64,000 bases of DNA from Caulobacter sp. UNC279MFTsu5.1 (GTDB taxonomy: Bacteria; Pseudomonadota; Alphaproteobacteria; Caulobacterales; Caulobacteraceae): contig NZ_FORN01000016.1 in assembly GCF_900114015.1 (NCBI RefSeq), positions 1 to 64,000 of the forward strand, read 5' to 3'. The translations under genes and the position numbers were made by a program. The notes beneath the pieces are model-generated. The model saw only the letters and a program-made list of their open reading frames with translations. It searched no databases and had not been told where the DNA came from. This document shows positions 33,211 through 43,363 of this stretch, in pieces (positions within the stretch are counted from its first letter, which is position 1; every line of letters begins with the position of its first letter).

Positions 33211-35934
33211 ATGAGCCTCAAAGCACATATTCTGCTGACGACCGCTCTGGCGGGCGTGTTCATGGCTGGCGCGGCGTCGGCCCAGACGACCAGCAGCGCG
33301 ACGACCGTCGACGAAGTCGTCGTCACCGGCATTCGCGAGAGCCTGAAGAAATCCATCCAGCTCAAGCGTGAAACCAACGCCATCGTCGAAGTGATCACGG
33401 CCGAGGCCGTCGGCAAGTTCCCCGACACCAACGTCGCCGAGTCGCTGTCGCGTCTCCCCGGCGTCACGGTCGATCACCAGTTCGGCCAAGGCGAGCAGGT
33501 TTCCATCGCCGGCACCGAGCCGTCGCTGAACCGCATCTATGTCGATGGCCACGCCATCGCCTCGGCCGACTGGGGCGGCAACCCGTCGGACCGTTCGAGC
33601 CGGACCTTCAACTATTCGCTGCTGTCGCCGGACATCATCGGCCGCGCGGAACTCTACAAGACGCCGGAAGCCCGCCTCGACGAAGGCAGCCTGGGCGCCA
33701 CCGTCATCATCCGCACGCGCAAGCCGCTGGACCTGGATCCCAACACCCTGAGCCTGTCGGGCGGCTACGCCTATAACGACCGCTCGGAAAAGGGCAACGG
33801 CAAGCTCTCCGGCCTCTACAGCTGGCGGAACGAGTCGGGCACCTTCGGCATCCTCGGCGCCGTGACCTATGACCGGGAAAACCTCAGCCGGGCCGGCGTG
33901 GCCGTCTATGGCTACGGTTCGGGCGGCGATTTCCTCAACAAGGACGCCAACGGCAACATCACCGGCATGAAGTCGGCCAGCGCCACCATCAACGGCGCGG
34001 CTCCCACCACGGCCAGCATGGCGGCGCTCAACGCCGCCCGCTATCCGGCTTTCCTGGCTCACGAATACTTCCAACAGGTCCGCAAGCGCGTCGGCCTGTC
34101 CGGCGCGATCCAATGGAAGCCGGTCGACAGCGTCGAGCTGACCCTGACCGGCCTTTCGATCCGCGGCCAGTACAACAACCTCAGCCAGTCGGAATTCAGC
34201 TACGACGTCCGGGGCGATCGTCTCCAGAACGCCACCGTGGCCGACGGCCTGGTCACGGCCGCCAGCTATGGCGCAGGGACCGGCGGTTCATGGAACGGCG
34301 AACTCGACACCAACTACCGCAAGACCCAGGTCAAGAACGACAGCATCAACCTGGCCGGCAAGTGGACGGGCGACCTGTGGACCGTGTCGGGCAACACCGG
34401 CTACACCAAGGCCAGCGGCGGCAAGAACCCGGAATACTTGCTGAGCTTCCGCACGCTGCAGGGCTTCTCCTACGGCTTCGACGGCAAGAACACTGTCCTG
34501 AACTGGGCCAACCCGGGCACGGACGCGACCCAGTGGGTGGGCACCGCCCCGGCCGAGAACAGCCTGCGGGATGATCCGCGCGTGCTCGCCGCCAACGGCG
34601 GGCAACCGTTCAACGGCGCCCAGATCGGCGGCGTCACCTATGCCGAAAAGACCATCGACGAAGAGAAGTACGGCCAGGTCGACTTCACGCGCGACCTGTC
34701 GTTCGGTCCGTTCACCAAGCTGCTGTTCGGCGCCAAGTACAGCGACCACGACAACAGCCAGACCACGATGGGCGGCGCGACCTTCACCAATCGCGCCTTC
34801 ACCCTGGCCGACCTGGGCTCGTTCTCGACGCCGGACGGCCTGTTCGACGGCCTGAACACCACCGGCAACGGCGTACCGTTCGCCACCCTGTCCAAGGAAA
34901 CGGTGATCAAGACCCTGGCCTCGGTCCCCGGCCAGACGATCAACGTCAACTGGGGCCTGGACACCGGTTCGTTCTTCCAGGTGAACGAGAAGAACACCGC
35001 CGCCTACGTCCAGGGCGACTTCAAGGGCGAGAAGTATCGCGGCAATATCGGCGGCCGTCTGGTCAAGACCGAGGACACCTCGACCTTCTACCTCACCGAA
35101 ACCACGTCGGGGGCGACGACCACCAACCTGACGACGGTCAAGAACAGCAACACCAAGTTCCTGCCCGCCTTCAACTTCGCCTATGACGCCGGTGACACCG
35201 TGGTGCTGCGCGCCGCCGCCGCCAAGGTCATCGCCCGGGCTCGCTATTCGGACCTGGCCGGCGCCTTCAGCCGCGACGACGTCCGCCTGACGGCCGGCGG
35301 CGGCAACCCCGACCTGAAGCCCTACGAGGCGACCAATTTCGGCCTATCGGCCGAATGGTACTTCGCCCCGGGCGGCCTGTTGTCGGGCGAGGTCTTCTAT
35401 CGCGACATCACCAACTATGTCGGCAACGAGACGTCGCGGCAGCAACTGGCCGACTCGACCGGCCAGGTCCGGACCTACGACGTCTCCACGCCGGTGAACG
35501 GCGGCAAGGCCAAGGTCACGGGCTTCGCGCTCTCCTACCAGGCAGACCTGGGCTACGGCTTCGGCATCCAGTCGAACTACACCTTCACCTCGTCCGAGAC
35601 CGGCAATGGCCTCGGCATTCCCTTCCTGTCGCGCGACACCATCAACCTGGTGCCGTACTACGAGCATGGCCCCTGGCAGGCTCGCCTCAGCTACAACTAC
35701 CGTTCCAAGTACTTCAACCGGTTCGGTCGTCTTCAATCGGCTGACTACAGCGACGCCTATACCCAGCTGGACTTCCAGGGCGCTTACAAGTTCAACGACC
35801 GCATGACCTTGACCTTGAACGCGTCGAACCTCCTGGACGAAACCTACTTCCAATACAGCTCGGTCAAGAGCGCGCCCACCGCGCTCTACAAGAACGGCCG
35901 CGTGGTCTCCCTGAACTTCAGCTACAAGATGTAG
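33211..35934 (+). CDS. TonB-dependent receptor (Xanthomonas-Caulobacter type, carbohydrate class)
   Basis: A 907-residue outer-membrane receptor. A signal peptide ends ASAQ at about residue 26. The TonB box-like DEVVVTGIRESL follows, then the plug with KFPDTNVAESLSRLPGV, and a 22-strand barrel ending in FSYKM with a C-terminal hydrophobic pattern. This group takes up oligosaccharides in Caulobacter and Xanthomonas. There is no STN domain. It is separated from the glycosidase operon by a terminator but runs in the same direction, and I infer uptake of N-glycan fragments. Start chosen for the strong ribosome binding site. Confidence 0.93.
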   Translation: MSLKAHILLTTALAGVFMAGAASAQTTSSATTVDEVVVTGIRESLKKSIQLKRETNAIVEVITAEAVGKFPDTNVAESLSRLPGVTVDHQFGQGEQVSIAGTEPSLNRIYVDGHAIASADWGGNPSDRSSRTFNYSLLSPDIIGRAELYKTPEARLDEGSLGATVIIRTRKPLDLDPNTLSLSGGYAYNDRSEKGNGKLSGLYSWRNESGTFGILGAVTYDRENLSRAGVAVYGYGSGGDFLNKDANGNITGMKSASATINGAAPTTASMAALNAARYPAFLAHEYFQQVRKRVGLSGAIQWKPVDSVELTLTGLSIRGQYNNLSQSEFSYDVRGDRLQNATVADGLVTAASYGAGTGGSWNGELDTNYRKTQVKNDSINLAGKWTGDLWTVSGNTGYTKASGGKNPEYLLSFRTLQGFSYGFDGKNTVLNWANPGTDATQWVGTAPAENSLRDDPRVLAANGGQPFNGAQIGGVTYAEKTIDEEKYGQVDFTRDLSFGPFTKLLFGAKYSDHDNSQTTMGGATFTNRAFTLADLGSFSTPDGLFDGLNTTGNGVPFATLSKETVIKTLASVPGQTINVNWGLDTGSFFQVNEKNTAAYVQGDFKGEKYRGNIGGRLVKTEDTSTFYLTETTSGATTTNLTTVKNSNTKFLPAFNFAYDAGDTVVLRAAAAKVIARARYSDLAGAFSRDDVRLTAGGGNPDLKPYEATNFGLSAEWYFAPGGLLSGEVFYRDITNYVGNETSRQQLADSTGQVRTYDVSTPVNGGKAKVTGFALSYQADLGYGFGIQSNYTFTSSETGNGLGIPFLSRDTINLVPYYEHGPWQARLSYNYRSKYFNRFGRLQSADYSDAYTQLDFQGAYKFNDRMTLTLNASNLLDETYFQYSSVKSAPTALYKNGRVVSLNFSYKM

Positions 35935-35953
35935 CTCTACTTTCTCCCCGACT

Positions 35954-35997
35954 GGGCTGCCGCCGCGACTGCAAGGCGGCGGCAGCCCTCCTTTTTT
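35954..35997 (+). terminator. Rho-independent terminator after the TonB receptor
   Basis: A perfect 12-bp stem (GGGCTGCCGCCG / CGGCGGCAGCCC) with a short loop, followed by TCCTTTTTT. It should reduce read-through from the receptor gene into the glycosidase operon, leaving expression of the latter to its own promoter or partial read-through. Confidence 0.85.
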
Positions 35998-36013
35998 GGG
36001 GAAAGTGGAAATT

Positions 36014-36032
36014 CCGACGTCGTCGACGTCGG
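36014..36032. promoter_or_regulatory. Perfect 19-base palindrome before the glycosidase operon
   Basis: Two perfect 9-base inverted arms (CCGACGTCG / CGACGTCGG) around one central T lie 90 bases upstream of the first GH2 start and just after the terminator. A GGAAATTCC palindrome abuts it on the left (36007-36015). The geometry suits a dimeric repressor or activator site at an operon promoter. It differs from the DasR-like site, so a second regulator would be implied. Confidence 0.4.
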
Positions 36033-36121
36033 GAGAACGACTATTTCAGGCGAGTGCGGACCTGGGCGGAAGCCCAGGCTTTTGACTATCGGCCTCCAAG
36101 GCCGAAGCGGCGGGAGCGGGG

Positions 36122-38278
36122 ATGAGGAAGATCGGCAAGTTTCTGCGCCTCCTGATCTTCGCCTTGACCCTGGGCGGCCATGCCGCCACCGCCGCCACGC
36201 GGCTCGATCTCAACGGCGACTGGCGCTTCCGACCCGACCCGAACGGGGAGGGGATGTCCGCCGGCTGGCGCGCCGCGCCGCCCGAGGGCGCCAGGGCGGT
36301 CACCGTGCCCCATACCTGGAATCTGGGCCAGGACCAGGCGTTCGACGGCGTCGGCTGGTACTTCAAGAGCGTCGTCCTGCCCGAAGGCCTGGCGGGCCGG
36401 CATGTCGAGCTCAATTTCGGCGGCACGTTCTACAAGAGCCGGGTGTTCGTGAACGGCGTCGAGGCCGGCGGCCACGAGGGCGGCTTCACGGCCTATCACC
36501 TGGACGTCAGCAAGCTGGTCCGGCCCGGCGAAAACCGGATCGCGGTGGCCATCGACAACCGGCCGGGCTTCGCCACCATCCCCGGCTACGCCATGCGGCT
36601 GCAGGCGTCGGGCAACGTCTGGTATGACTGGTGGCGCAACGGCGGGATCCTGCGCGACGTCTGGCTGAGCGTCGCCGACAAGGGATTGATCCGCCAGCAG
36701 ACGATCACCCAGAGTTTGTCGGCCGACCGTGCGACCGCGGTGACCCGGGTGCGGGTCGAGAACCTCGACGCGGCGCCGCGCGCCTATCGCCTGACGACTG
36801 CGATCGAGGATCCCGACGGCCGCGTCGTGGCCCGCGCCGACCAGACCGTGCGCGTAGCGGCGGGCGGCGCGGCCGAACCGTCGCTGAGCGTCGAGGTCCA
36901 GCGGCCCCAGCTGTGGAACGTCGGCGCGGCCAGGCTCTATCGCCTGTCGACGCAGTTGTGCGACGAAGACGGACGGCTGCTCGACGAGCGCACCGACACG
37001 GTCGGTTTCCGCAAGATCGAGATCAAGGGCCGCCGGCTCTATGTGAACGGCCAGGCGGTGCGCCTGACCGGCATGACCCGTCACCAGGATTCGCCTTGGG
37101 AGGGCCAGGCCGAGAGCGTCGGCACCATCCGCCAGGACTGGAACGACCTGGCGGCGCTGCACGTCACCCTGACCCGGCCGGTGCACTACCCGCAGCCGCA
37201 GGCCGTGCTGGACGAAGCCGACCGCCAGGGCGTGCTGCTGATCCCGGAGATCCCGATCTGGCAGATGACCGAGGCGCAACTGGCCGATCCGCGTCTTCTG
37301 CCCTTGGCCAAGCGCCAGATTGGCGAGATGATCGCCGAGGCCGGCAACCATCCCAGCGTCCTGGCCTGGAGCGTGATGAACGAGAGCGACGCCTCCAAGC
37401 CCGGCGGCCTGGCGTTCTTCCGGGCGATGAAGGCGCACATCAACGCCCTGGATCCCGGCCGCTTCGTGACCTTCGCCGACTCCGACGTGTCGATCGCCCC
37501 GTGGAAGCCGGCCCAGGCGCTGCGCGAGGCCGACTTCATCATGGCCAACGCCTATTTCGGCACCTGGAGCGGCGGCGCCGAGTCCGTGGAGCCGTGGCTG
37601 GACTTCTTCGACAAGACCTATCCCGACAAGATGCTGGTGATCTCGGAGTTCGGCTGGCCGGGCCCGTTCTCGACCGATCCCAAGGCCGCCGACATCGCGC
37701 GGGTCGAGAACCTGCTGGGCCAGATGGCGGCGTTCGAGAAGCGGCCCTTCGTGGGCGGCGCGATCTTCTGGACCTATCAGGACTACCACTCCAACCGGAA
37801 CCTCTACGCCGGGTCGGTGGACGGTTATGTCGATCACGGCGTCGTCGACGAGAACCGCCAGCGCAAGCCGTCCTACGCGGCCTGGGAGCAGCGCAACCGC
37901 GCGATCGACGTCTCGGTGGCCTGGACGGTGGGCGAGGGCGGCCTCAGGGGCTTCACCGCCAAGGTCGCGCCGCGCGCGGCCGGCGCCCTGCCGTCCTATC
38001 CGTTGATCGGCCAGCGTGTCCGCTGGAAGGCGCTGGACCAGAACGGAGCGGTGATCGCCGAAAGTCCGGCCACTGAACTTGATCTCTCGGCCCCGGCGGT
38101 CGTCACGGGCGGTTGGAACAGGCCGGTCGACGGCATCGTTCGCCTGACCTTCGACGTGTTGACCCCGACCGGCGTCCGCTCGGGCGGGCAGGCGGCGGAA
38201 TATCGACCCTTCAAGCTGGGCTCGGCGCCGTTCCCGCCCGATCCCGCGCAGCTCTCCAGCAATCCGGCGGTGCGTTGA
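36122..38278 (+). CDS. Family 2 glycoside hydrolase (beta-galactosidase/glucuronidase type)
   Basis: A 718-residue exported GH2 enzyme. A signal peptide (about 1-25) is followed by the sugar-binding jelly-roll (NGDWRFRPD, VPHTWNLGQ, GVGWYFKSV), immunoglobulin-like domain and TIM barrel. The acid/base is Glu421 in MNES and the nucleophile Glu509 in SEFGW. First gene of the ten-gene run and TGATG-overlapped with the next. In this setting I infer a beta-galactosidase that removes antennary galactose, for example of Lewis-a; beta-glucuronidase and others are not excluded. Confidence 0.9.
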   Translation: MRKIGKFLRLLIFALTLGGHAATAATRLDLNGDWRFRPDPNGEGMSAGWRAAPPEGARAVTVPHTWNLGQDQAFDGVGWYFKSVVLPEGLAGRHVELNFGGTFYKSRVFVNGVEAGGHEGGFTAYHLDVSKLVRPGENRIAVAIDNRPGFATIPGYAMRLQASGNVWYDWWRNGGILRDVWLSVADKGLIRQQTITQSLSADRATAVTRVRVENLDAAPRAYRLTTAIEDPDGRVVARADQTVRVAAGGAAEPSLSVEVQRPQLWNVGAARLYRLSTQLCDEDGRLLDERTDTVGFRKIEIKGRRLYVNGQAVRLTGMTRHQDSPWEGQAESVGTIRQDWNDLAALHVTLTRPVHYPQPQAVLDEADRQGVLLIPEIPIWQMTEAQLADPRLLPLAKRQIGEMIAEAGNHPSVLAWSVMNESDASKPGGLAFFRAMKAHINALDPGRFVTFADSDVSIAPWKPAQALREADFIMANAYFGTWSGGAESVEPWLDFFDKTYPDKMLVISEFGWPGPFSTDPKAADIARVENLLGQMAAFEKRPFVGGAIFWTYQDYHSNRNLYAGSVDGYVDHGVVDENRQRKPSYAAWEQRNRAIDVSVAWTVGEGGLRGFTAKVAPRAAGALPSYPLIGQRVRWKALDQNGAVIAESPATELDLSAPAVVTGGWNRPVDGIVRLTFDVLTPTGVRSGGQAAEYRPFKLGSAPFPPDPAQLSSNPAVR

Positions 38279-39927
38279 TGTCCAAGACCGATCTGAACAG
38301 CCTCGACCGCCGCGCCTTCCTGGCCGTGGCCGCGGCCGGCGCCACGGCGGTCGTCGCCACGCCCGGTTCGGCCGCCGAGCCGACGGTCTCGCCGACCGCG
38401 CCGACGGCGGAGATCCTGAGCCCGGAAAAGATCGACCAGGCCTGGCGGCGGGCGGCGGCCAAGTTCGACGCGCCGCGCGCCGCGGTGCTCAAGCGGGCCC
38501 GCGTCATGACGGAGCATGGCCCGTTCCGCGCCGACTGGCCGTCGCTGAAGACCTATGAGCCGCCGCTCTGGTATCAGGACGCCAAGTTCGGGATCTTCAT
38601 CCACTGGGGCGTCTACTCGGTGCCAGCCTTCGGCGGCGAGTGGTACTCGCGGCTGATGTACCAGCAGGGCTCGAAGGAATACGAGCACCACCGGGCGACC
38701 TATGGACCGCAGGACCGCTTCGGCTACAAGGACTTCATCCCGCAGTTCACCGCCAAGGCCTACGACCCGGCGGGCTGGGCCAAGCTCTTCAAAGAGGCCG
38801 GCGCCCGCTATGTCGTGCCGGTGGCCGAGCACCACGACGGCTATGCTATGTACGACAGCCGCCTGTCGGACTGGACGGCGGTCAAGACCGGGCCCAAGCG
38901 CGACCTGATCGGCGCCTTCGCCAAGGCGGCCCGGGCAGAAGGCCTGCATTTCGGCCTCTCCAGCCACCGCGCCGAGCACGACTGGTTCTTCGACGAGGGC
39001 CGCAAGATCCCGTCGGACGTCAACGATCCGCGCTATCTGGAGCTCTACGGTCCGGCCCAGCTGCGTCTGTCGGGCAAGGACGACGCCGACCTGTTCGGCG
39101 ATTTCACCGCCGTCTCCCAGGCCTGGGTCGACGATTGGCTGGCGCGCACCGCCGAGCTGGTCGAGCTCTATGATCCCGAGCTGATCTATTTCGACTGGTG
39201 GATCGGCAAGGCCGAGTTCCGCGCCGCCCTGCCAGCCATGCTGGCCCAGTACTACAACACCAAGGCCGCCCAGGGCCGCCAGGGCGTGGTCAACTACAAG
39301 CTGGGCTCCATGCCCGTCGGAGCCGGGGTGCTGGACATCGAGCGCGGCCAGGCGCCGGGCATCCAGCCGACCGCGTGGCAGACCTGCACCTCGATCAGCG
39401 ACAAGGCCTGGGGCTTCATCGAGAACGACACCTACAAGAGCGCCGGCCAGCTGATCCACCTGCTGGTCGACGTGGTCTCAAAGAACGGCAACCTGCTGCT
39501 CAATGTCGGGCCGCACGCCGACGGCAGCATCCCGCCGGCCGCCCGCGACACCCTGCTGGCCATGGGCCAGTGGCTGACCCTGAACGGCGAGGCGATCTAC
39601 GGCTCGCGGCCCTGGCGGGTGTTCGGCGAGGGGCCGACTGAGATCGCCGACGGTTCGTTCCAGGAAACCAAGACCAAGCCCTACACGGCCAAGGACTTCC
39701 GCTTCACCACCCGGGAGGGCCGGCTCTACGTCCTGCAGCTGAACGCGCCGGAAGGCGACGAAGCCCTGATCGCTTCGATCAAGCCGACGGACCAGGTCCG
39801 CGCCGTCACCGCGCTCAGCACCGGCCGGCCCGTGGCCTTCAGCCAGACGGCCGAGGGGCTGCGGCTGGCGGTCGGCGGACAGCCCGCCGGACACGCCGCC
39901 TATGTCTACCGTATCGACCTCGCTTAA
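38278..39927 (+). CDS. Alpha-L-fucosidase, GH29 (subfamily A-like)
   Basis: A 549-residue Tat-exported fucosidase. The signal has DRRAFLA. Conserved segments are KFGIFIHWGVYSVPAF, EHHDGYAMYDS, FGLSSHRAEHDWFF and IYFDWWIG, in which Asp306 is the predicted nucleophile. NLLLNVGP near residue 405 closes the barrel, and a beta-sandwich C-terminal domain follows. Start is fixed by the TGATG overlap. Placed in an N-glycan operon, removal of core fucose (alpha-1,3 in plants, alpha-1,6 in animals) is likely but the linkage cannot be read. Confidence 0.92.
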   Translation: MSKTDLNSLDRRAFLAVAAAGATAVVATPGSAAEPTVSPTAPTAEILSPEKIDQAWRRAAAKFDAPRAAVLKRARVMTEHGPFRADWPSLKTYEPPLWYQDAKFGIFIHWGVYSVPAFGGEWYSRLMYQQGSKEYEHHRATYGPQDRFGYKDFIPQFTAKAYDPAGWAKLFKEAGARYVVPVAEHHDGYAMYDSRLSDWTAVKTGPKRDLIGAFAKAARAEGLHFGLSSHRAEHDWFFDEGRKIPSDVNDPRYLELYGPAQLRLSGKDDADLFGDFTAVSQAWVDDWLARTAELVELYDPELIYFDWWIGKAEFRAALPAMLAQYYNTKAAQGRQGVVNYKLGSMPVGAGVLDIERGQAPGIQPTAWQTCTSISDKAWGFIENDTYKSAGQLIHLLVDVVSKNGNLLLNVGPHADGSIPPAARDTLLAMGQWLTLNGEAIYGSRPWRVFGEGPTEIADGSFQETKTKPYTAKDFRFTTREGRLYVLQLNAPEGDEALIASIKPTDQVRAVTALSTGRPVAFSQTAEGLRLAVGGQPAGHAAYVYRIDLA

Positions 39928-39941
39928 GTGAAAGGGCCATC

Positions 39942-41015
39942 ATGCGCCGCATCCTGACCCGCGCGTTTCTCGCCGCCGCTTTCGGTCTCGCCCTTGCGGG
40001 CGGGGCCCAGGCCCAAGCCAAGCCCGCCCAGCCCGTCGCGCTGTTCTACCTGATGGAGACGCCCAAATCGACGCGCTCCTTCGAGCAGCACATCGACAAG
40101 ATCGGCCTGCTGGTCCCCACCTGGTACGGAGTGTCCAAGGACGGCCTGGTCACCGGCGCGCCCAATCCGGGGATCCTGGCCAAGGCCAAGGCGGCCCGCC
40201 TGCCGGTGATGCCGATCATCTCGCTGACCGACCGCGCCGGCCTGCACCAGCTGATGCAAAGCGAGCCGGCCAAGAAGGCCATGGCCGACGCCCTGGTCCG
40301 CGAGGCGAAGGCCAACGGTTATGTCGGCTTTCACTTCGACTTCGAGAACATCAGCTATCTGGACCGCGACGCCTTCACCCTGATGGCCAAGCAGACCGCC
40401 GACGCCCTGCACGCCAACGGCTTCACCATGGGCGTCGCCGTCGTGCCCAACGCGCCCGGCCATCCTGGCAAGGGCGCCTATTCCAAGTGGATGTGGGAGT
40501 ACTGGCGCGGCGCCTACGACATCGAGGCCCTGGGCAAGATCGCCGACGAGGTCAGCCTGATGACCTACGACCAGCACACCCGCTGGACCCCGCCGGGTCC
40601 GGTCGGCGGCATGCCGTGGGTGATGGAGAACCTCGACTACGCGCTGAAGGTCATCCCGCGCGAGAAAATCTCGCTGGGCATCCCGCTCTACGGTTACCGC
40701 TGGTTCGCCGACAATCCGGTGCGGGCCGACGGGACCGAGGCGGTCAACATCAACGGCGTCTATTTCGACGGCGACGAGTCCATCCCCATGGCCCGCGAGT
40801 ACGGCGTCAAGGTCCAGTGGGACGACGTCCAGAAGGAGAGCTGGTACGTGCTCTATCGCGACCAGATGAACGAGTGGGTGTCGATGCCCGACGCCCGCAG
40901 CTTCAAGGCCCGCTACGATGTCGTCAAGCAACAGGGCCTGGGCGGGTTCAGCGCCTGGGTGCTGGGGTCCGAGGATCCCGCGATCTGGGACGTCCTGCCC
41001 GTCGTCAAGCGCTAA
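39942..41015 (+). CDS. Glycoside hydrolase family 18
   Basis: A 357-residue exported TIM-barrel protein with a signal peptide ending AQA. The catalytic strand is GFHFDFENI, with Asp133 and Glu135 as the acid pair of the family. Aromatic PLYGYRWFA and the terminal GGFSAWVLGSEDPAIW resemble chitobiase- and YaaH-like GH18 proteins. GH18 enzymes use substrate-assisted catalysis on GlcNAc linkages. Here cleavage of the chitobiose core (GlcNAc-beta-1,4-GlcNAc) is the natural inference. AAAGGG lies before the ATG. Confidence 0.9.
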   Translation: MRRILTRAFLAAAFGLALAGGAQAQAKPAQPVALFYLMETPKSTRSFEQHIDKIGLLVPTWYGVSKDGLVTGAPNPGILAKAKAARLPVMPIISLTDRAGLHQLMQSEPAKKAMADALVREAKANGYVGFHFDFENISYLDRDAFTLMAKQTADALHANGFTMGVAVVPNAPGHPGKGAYSKWMWEYWRGAYDIEALGKIADEVSLMTYDQHTRWTPPGPVGGMPWVMENLDYALKVIPREKISLGIPLYGYRWFADNPVRADGTEAVNINGVYFDGDESIPMAREYGVKVQWDDVQKESWYVLYRDQMNEWVSMPDARSFKARYDVVKQQGLGGFSAWVLGSEDPAIWDVLPVVKR

Positions 41016-41024
41016 GGATTGCCG

Positions 41025-43340
41025 ATGCGACCCGCTCACCGTTTCGCGACCGCCAGCCTGGCGGCTCTTTCCCTGGCCCTGGCGGCCGGCACGGCCCTGG
41101 CCGCCGCGTCGCCGGCGCCGATCATTCCGGTCCCGGCCGAGCTGACCCCCGGCAAGGGCGCGCTGGTCGTCCGCTCGGGGGCGGTGATCTCGGCTCCGGC
41201 CGGCGATGTCGCCGCCCTGTCGGCCGCCCGCCTGCTGGCCGGCCAGGTCAAGCAGACCCGGGGCCTGGACCTCGTGGCGCAAGAGGGCGGGGCGGGGGCG
41301 ATCGTCCTGGTTCGCGACCCGTCGGTGAGCGCGGCCGAGGGCTACGTGCTGACCGTGACGCCGAAGGGCGCGCGCATCGCCGCCAAGGATGACGCTGGCC
41401 TGCTGTATGGCGCCATGACCCTGGCCCAACTGCTCAGCCCGGACGCGGCGTTCGGCCGGCCGGTCAAGGTTCCGGCCCTGACCGTCCGCGACCAGCCGCG
41501 CTTCGCCTGGCGCGGGATCATGGTCGACGTCGCCCGCCACTTCCAGCCGGCGGAGTCGCTGAAGCCGCTGATCGACGCCATGGCGGCGCACAAGATGAAT
41601 GTGCTGCACCTGCACCTGACCGACGACCAGGGCTGGCGGGTGGAGATCAAGCGCTATCCGAAGCTGACCGAAATCGGCGCCTGGCGCACCCCGCCGACGG
41701 CGGGCGAGGCGCCCTCGGGCCAGCCCTATGGCGGCTTCTACACCCAGGACCAGATCCGCGACCTGGTCGCCTATGCCCGCGAGCGGTCGGTGACCATCGT
41801 GCCGGAGATCGACCTGCCGGGCCATGCCCAGGCCGCCGTCGCCGCCTATCCCGAGATCGGCGTGTTCGGCGACCGGCCGCCCGTCGCCGTCGACTGGGGC
41901 GTCAACCCGTACCTGTTCAATGTCGACCAGCCCAGCCTGACCTTCATCGAGGGCGTGCTGGACGAGGTGATGGACCTGTTCCCCTCGACCTACATTCATG
42001 TCGGCGGCGACGAGGCGATCAAGGACCAGTGGCAAAGCTCGCCCGCCATCCAGGCCCGCATGCGCGAGCTGGGCCTGAAGAACGAGCACGAGATGCAGAG
42101 CTGGTTCATTGAGCATCTGGGCCAGTACCTGGCGTCGCACGGTCGCCGGCTGATCGGCTGGGACGAGATCCTCGAAGGCGGCCTGCCGGCCTCGGCCTCG
42201 GTGATGTCGTGGCGGGGCGAGCAAGGGGCGATCGACGCCGCCAACGCCGGTCACGACGTCGTGCTGTCACCGGCTCCGATCCTCTATCTGGACAGCCTGC
42301 AGAGCGACCGCGCCGACGAGCCGCCGGGCCGGCTGTCGATCATGACCCTGAAGGACGTCTACGGCTACGAGCCGATGCCCAAGGGCATCGCGGCCGACAA
42401 GGCCGGCCACGTGCTGGGCGCCCAGGCCAACGCCTGGACCGAATATCTGGTGACGCCCGCCCAGGTGCGCCACGCCATCTTCCCGCGCCTGGACGCCGTC
42501 TCGGAAATCACCTGGTCGCCGAAGAACCGGCGCGACTGGACGGGGTTCCTCGACCGCCTGGACGTCCAGCGCCTGCGCTACGCTCGCCAGGGGATCAACG
42601 CCGCCGACGGGGCCTTCGCGGTGAATTTCGCCCTGGACGGCGGCCGCGGCGCGACGCTGCGGTCAGGTCAGGCGACCCTGGCCCTGTCGACCCAGTCCGG
42701 CTTCGGCCAGATCCGCTACACTCTGGACGGCAAGACGCCGACGGCGCGTTCGCCGCTCTACGCCAAGCCGCTCAAGGTTCCGGTGGGGACCACGGTCCGC
42801 GCCGCGGCCTTCGCCGCCGACGGCCGACCGACGGCGGAGCCGCGCGCCTACGACCTCGGCCGGACCGCCCTGCTGACCCGCGGCAACACCGAGCTGACCG
42901 CCTGTCCGAAGGGAGCGCTGGGCCTGCGCGTGCCGCTGACCTCCGAGGCCCAGGCCGATGCGCCGGCCTTCAACGTCAACCTGTTCGACACCTGCGCGAT
43001 GTACCCCGCCGCGCCGCTCGACCTGGCCGGCGGGTTCGAGGTCAAGGTCGTGCGCGTGCCGCGCCACTACGGCCTGGCCGCCGACACCGACAAGGTTCGC
43101 TGGCACTACAACGCCACGCGGTTCGGCGAACTGGTGGTCCGCGCGGGCGGCTGCGAGGGGCCGGTGACGGCGACCTTCCCGTTGCCCGATCCGGCTACGG
43201 CCGACAACCGGCTGAAGTTCAAGGGCGCCTTGCCGCAGGGCGCGGGCGATTCCGATCTGTGCCTGTTGTTCACCGCGCCGCTGTCCGGGCCCTTCTACGC
43301 CGTCGAGGCCCTGACCCTGACGCCCCGTTCCTCCAACTGA
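41025..43340 (+). CDS. Beta-N-acetylhexosaminidase, GH20
   Basis: A 771-residue exported exo-hexosaminidase. Signal peptide ends ALA-AAS. The N-terminal GH20b domain (about 35-150), then the barrel: RGIMVDVARHF, MNVLHLHLTDDQGWR, PEIDLPGHAQA and HVGGDEA, with the Asp329-Glu330 catalytic pair. A chitobiase-like C-terminal domain (TLDGKTPTARSPLYAKP) and an extra 130-residue beta domain follow. It removes terminal GlcNAc or GalNAc; on N-glycans that would be antennary GlcNAc. Nine bases follow the GH18 stop. Confidence 0.94.
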   Translation: MRPAHRFATASLAALSLALAAGTALAAASPAPIIPVPAELTPGKGALVVRSGAVISAPAGDVAALSAARLLAGQVKQTRGLDLVAQEGGAGAIVLVRDPSVSAAEGYVLTVTPKGARIAAKDDAGLLYGAMTLAQLLSPDAAFGRPVKVPALTVRDQPRFAWRGIMVDVARHFQPAESLKPLIDAMAAHKMNVLHLHLTDDQGWRVEIKRYPKLTEIGAWRTPPTAGEAPSGQPYGGFYTQDQIRDLVAYARERSVTIVPEIDLPGHAQAAVAAYPEIGVFGDRPPVAVDWGVNPYLFNVDQPSLTFIEGVLDEVMDLFPSTYIHVGGDEAIKDQWQSSPAIQARMRELGLKNEHEMQSWFIEHLGQYLASHGRRLIGWDEILEGGLPASASVMSWRGEQGAIDAANAGHDVVLSPAPILYLDSLQSDRADEPPGRLSIMTLKDVYGYEPMPKGIAADKAGHVLGAQANAWTEYLVTPAQVRHAIFPRLDAVSEITWSPKNRRDWTGFLDRLDVQRLRYARQGINAADGAFAVNFALDGGRGATLRSGQATLALSTQSGFGQIRYTLDGKTPTARSPLYAKPLKVPVGTTVRAAAFAADGRPTAEPRAYDLGRTALLTRGNTELTACPKGALGLRVPLTSEAQADAPAFNVNLFDTCAMYPAAPLDLAGGFEVKVVRVPRHYGLAADTDKVRWHYNATRFGELVVRAGGCEGPVTATFPLPDPATADNRLKFKGALPQGAGDSDLCLLFTAPLSGPFYAVEALTLTPRSSN

Positions 43341-43363
43341 CCCAGGTTAGGCGAGACGTGACC

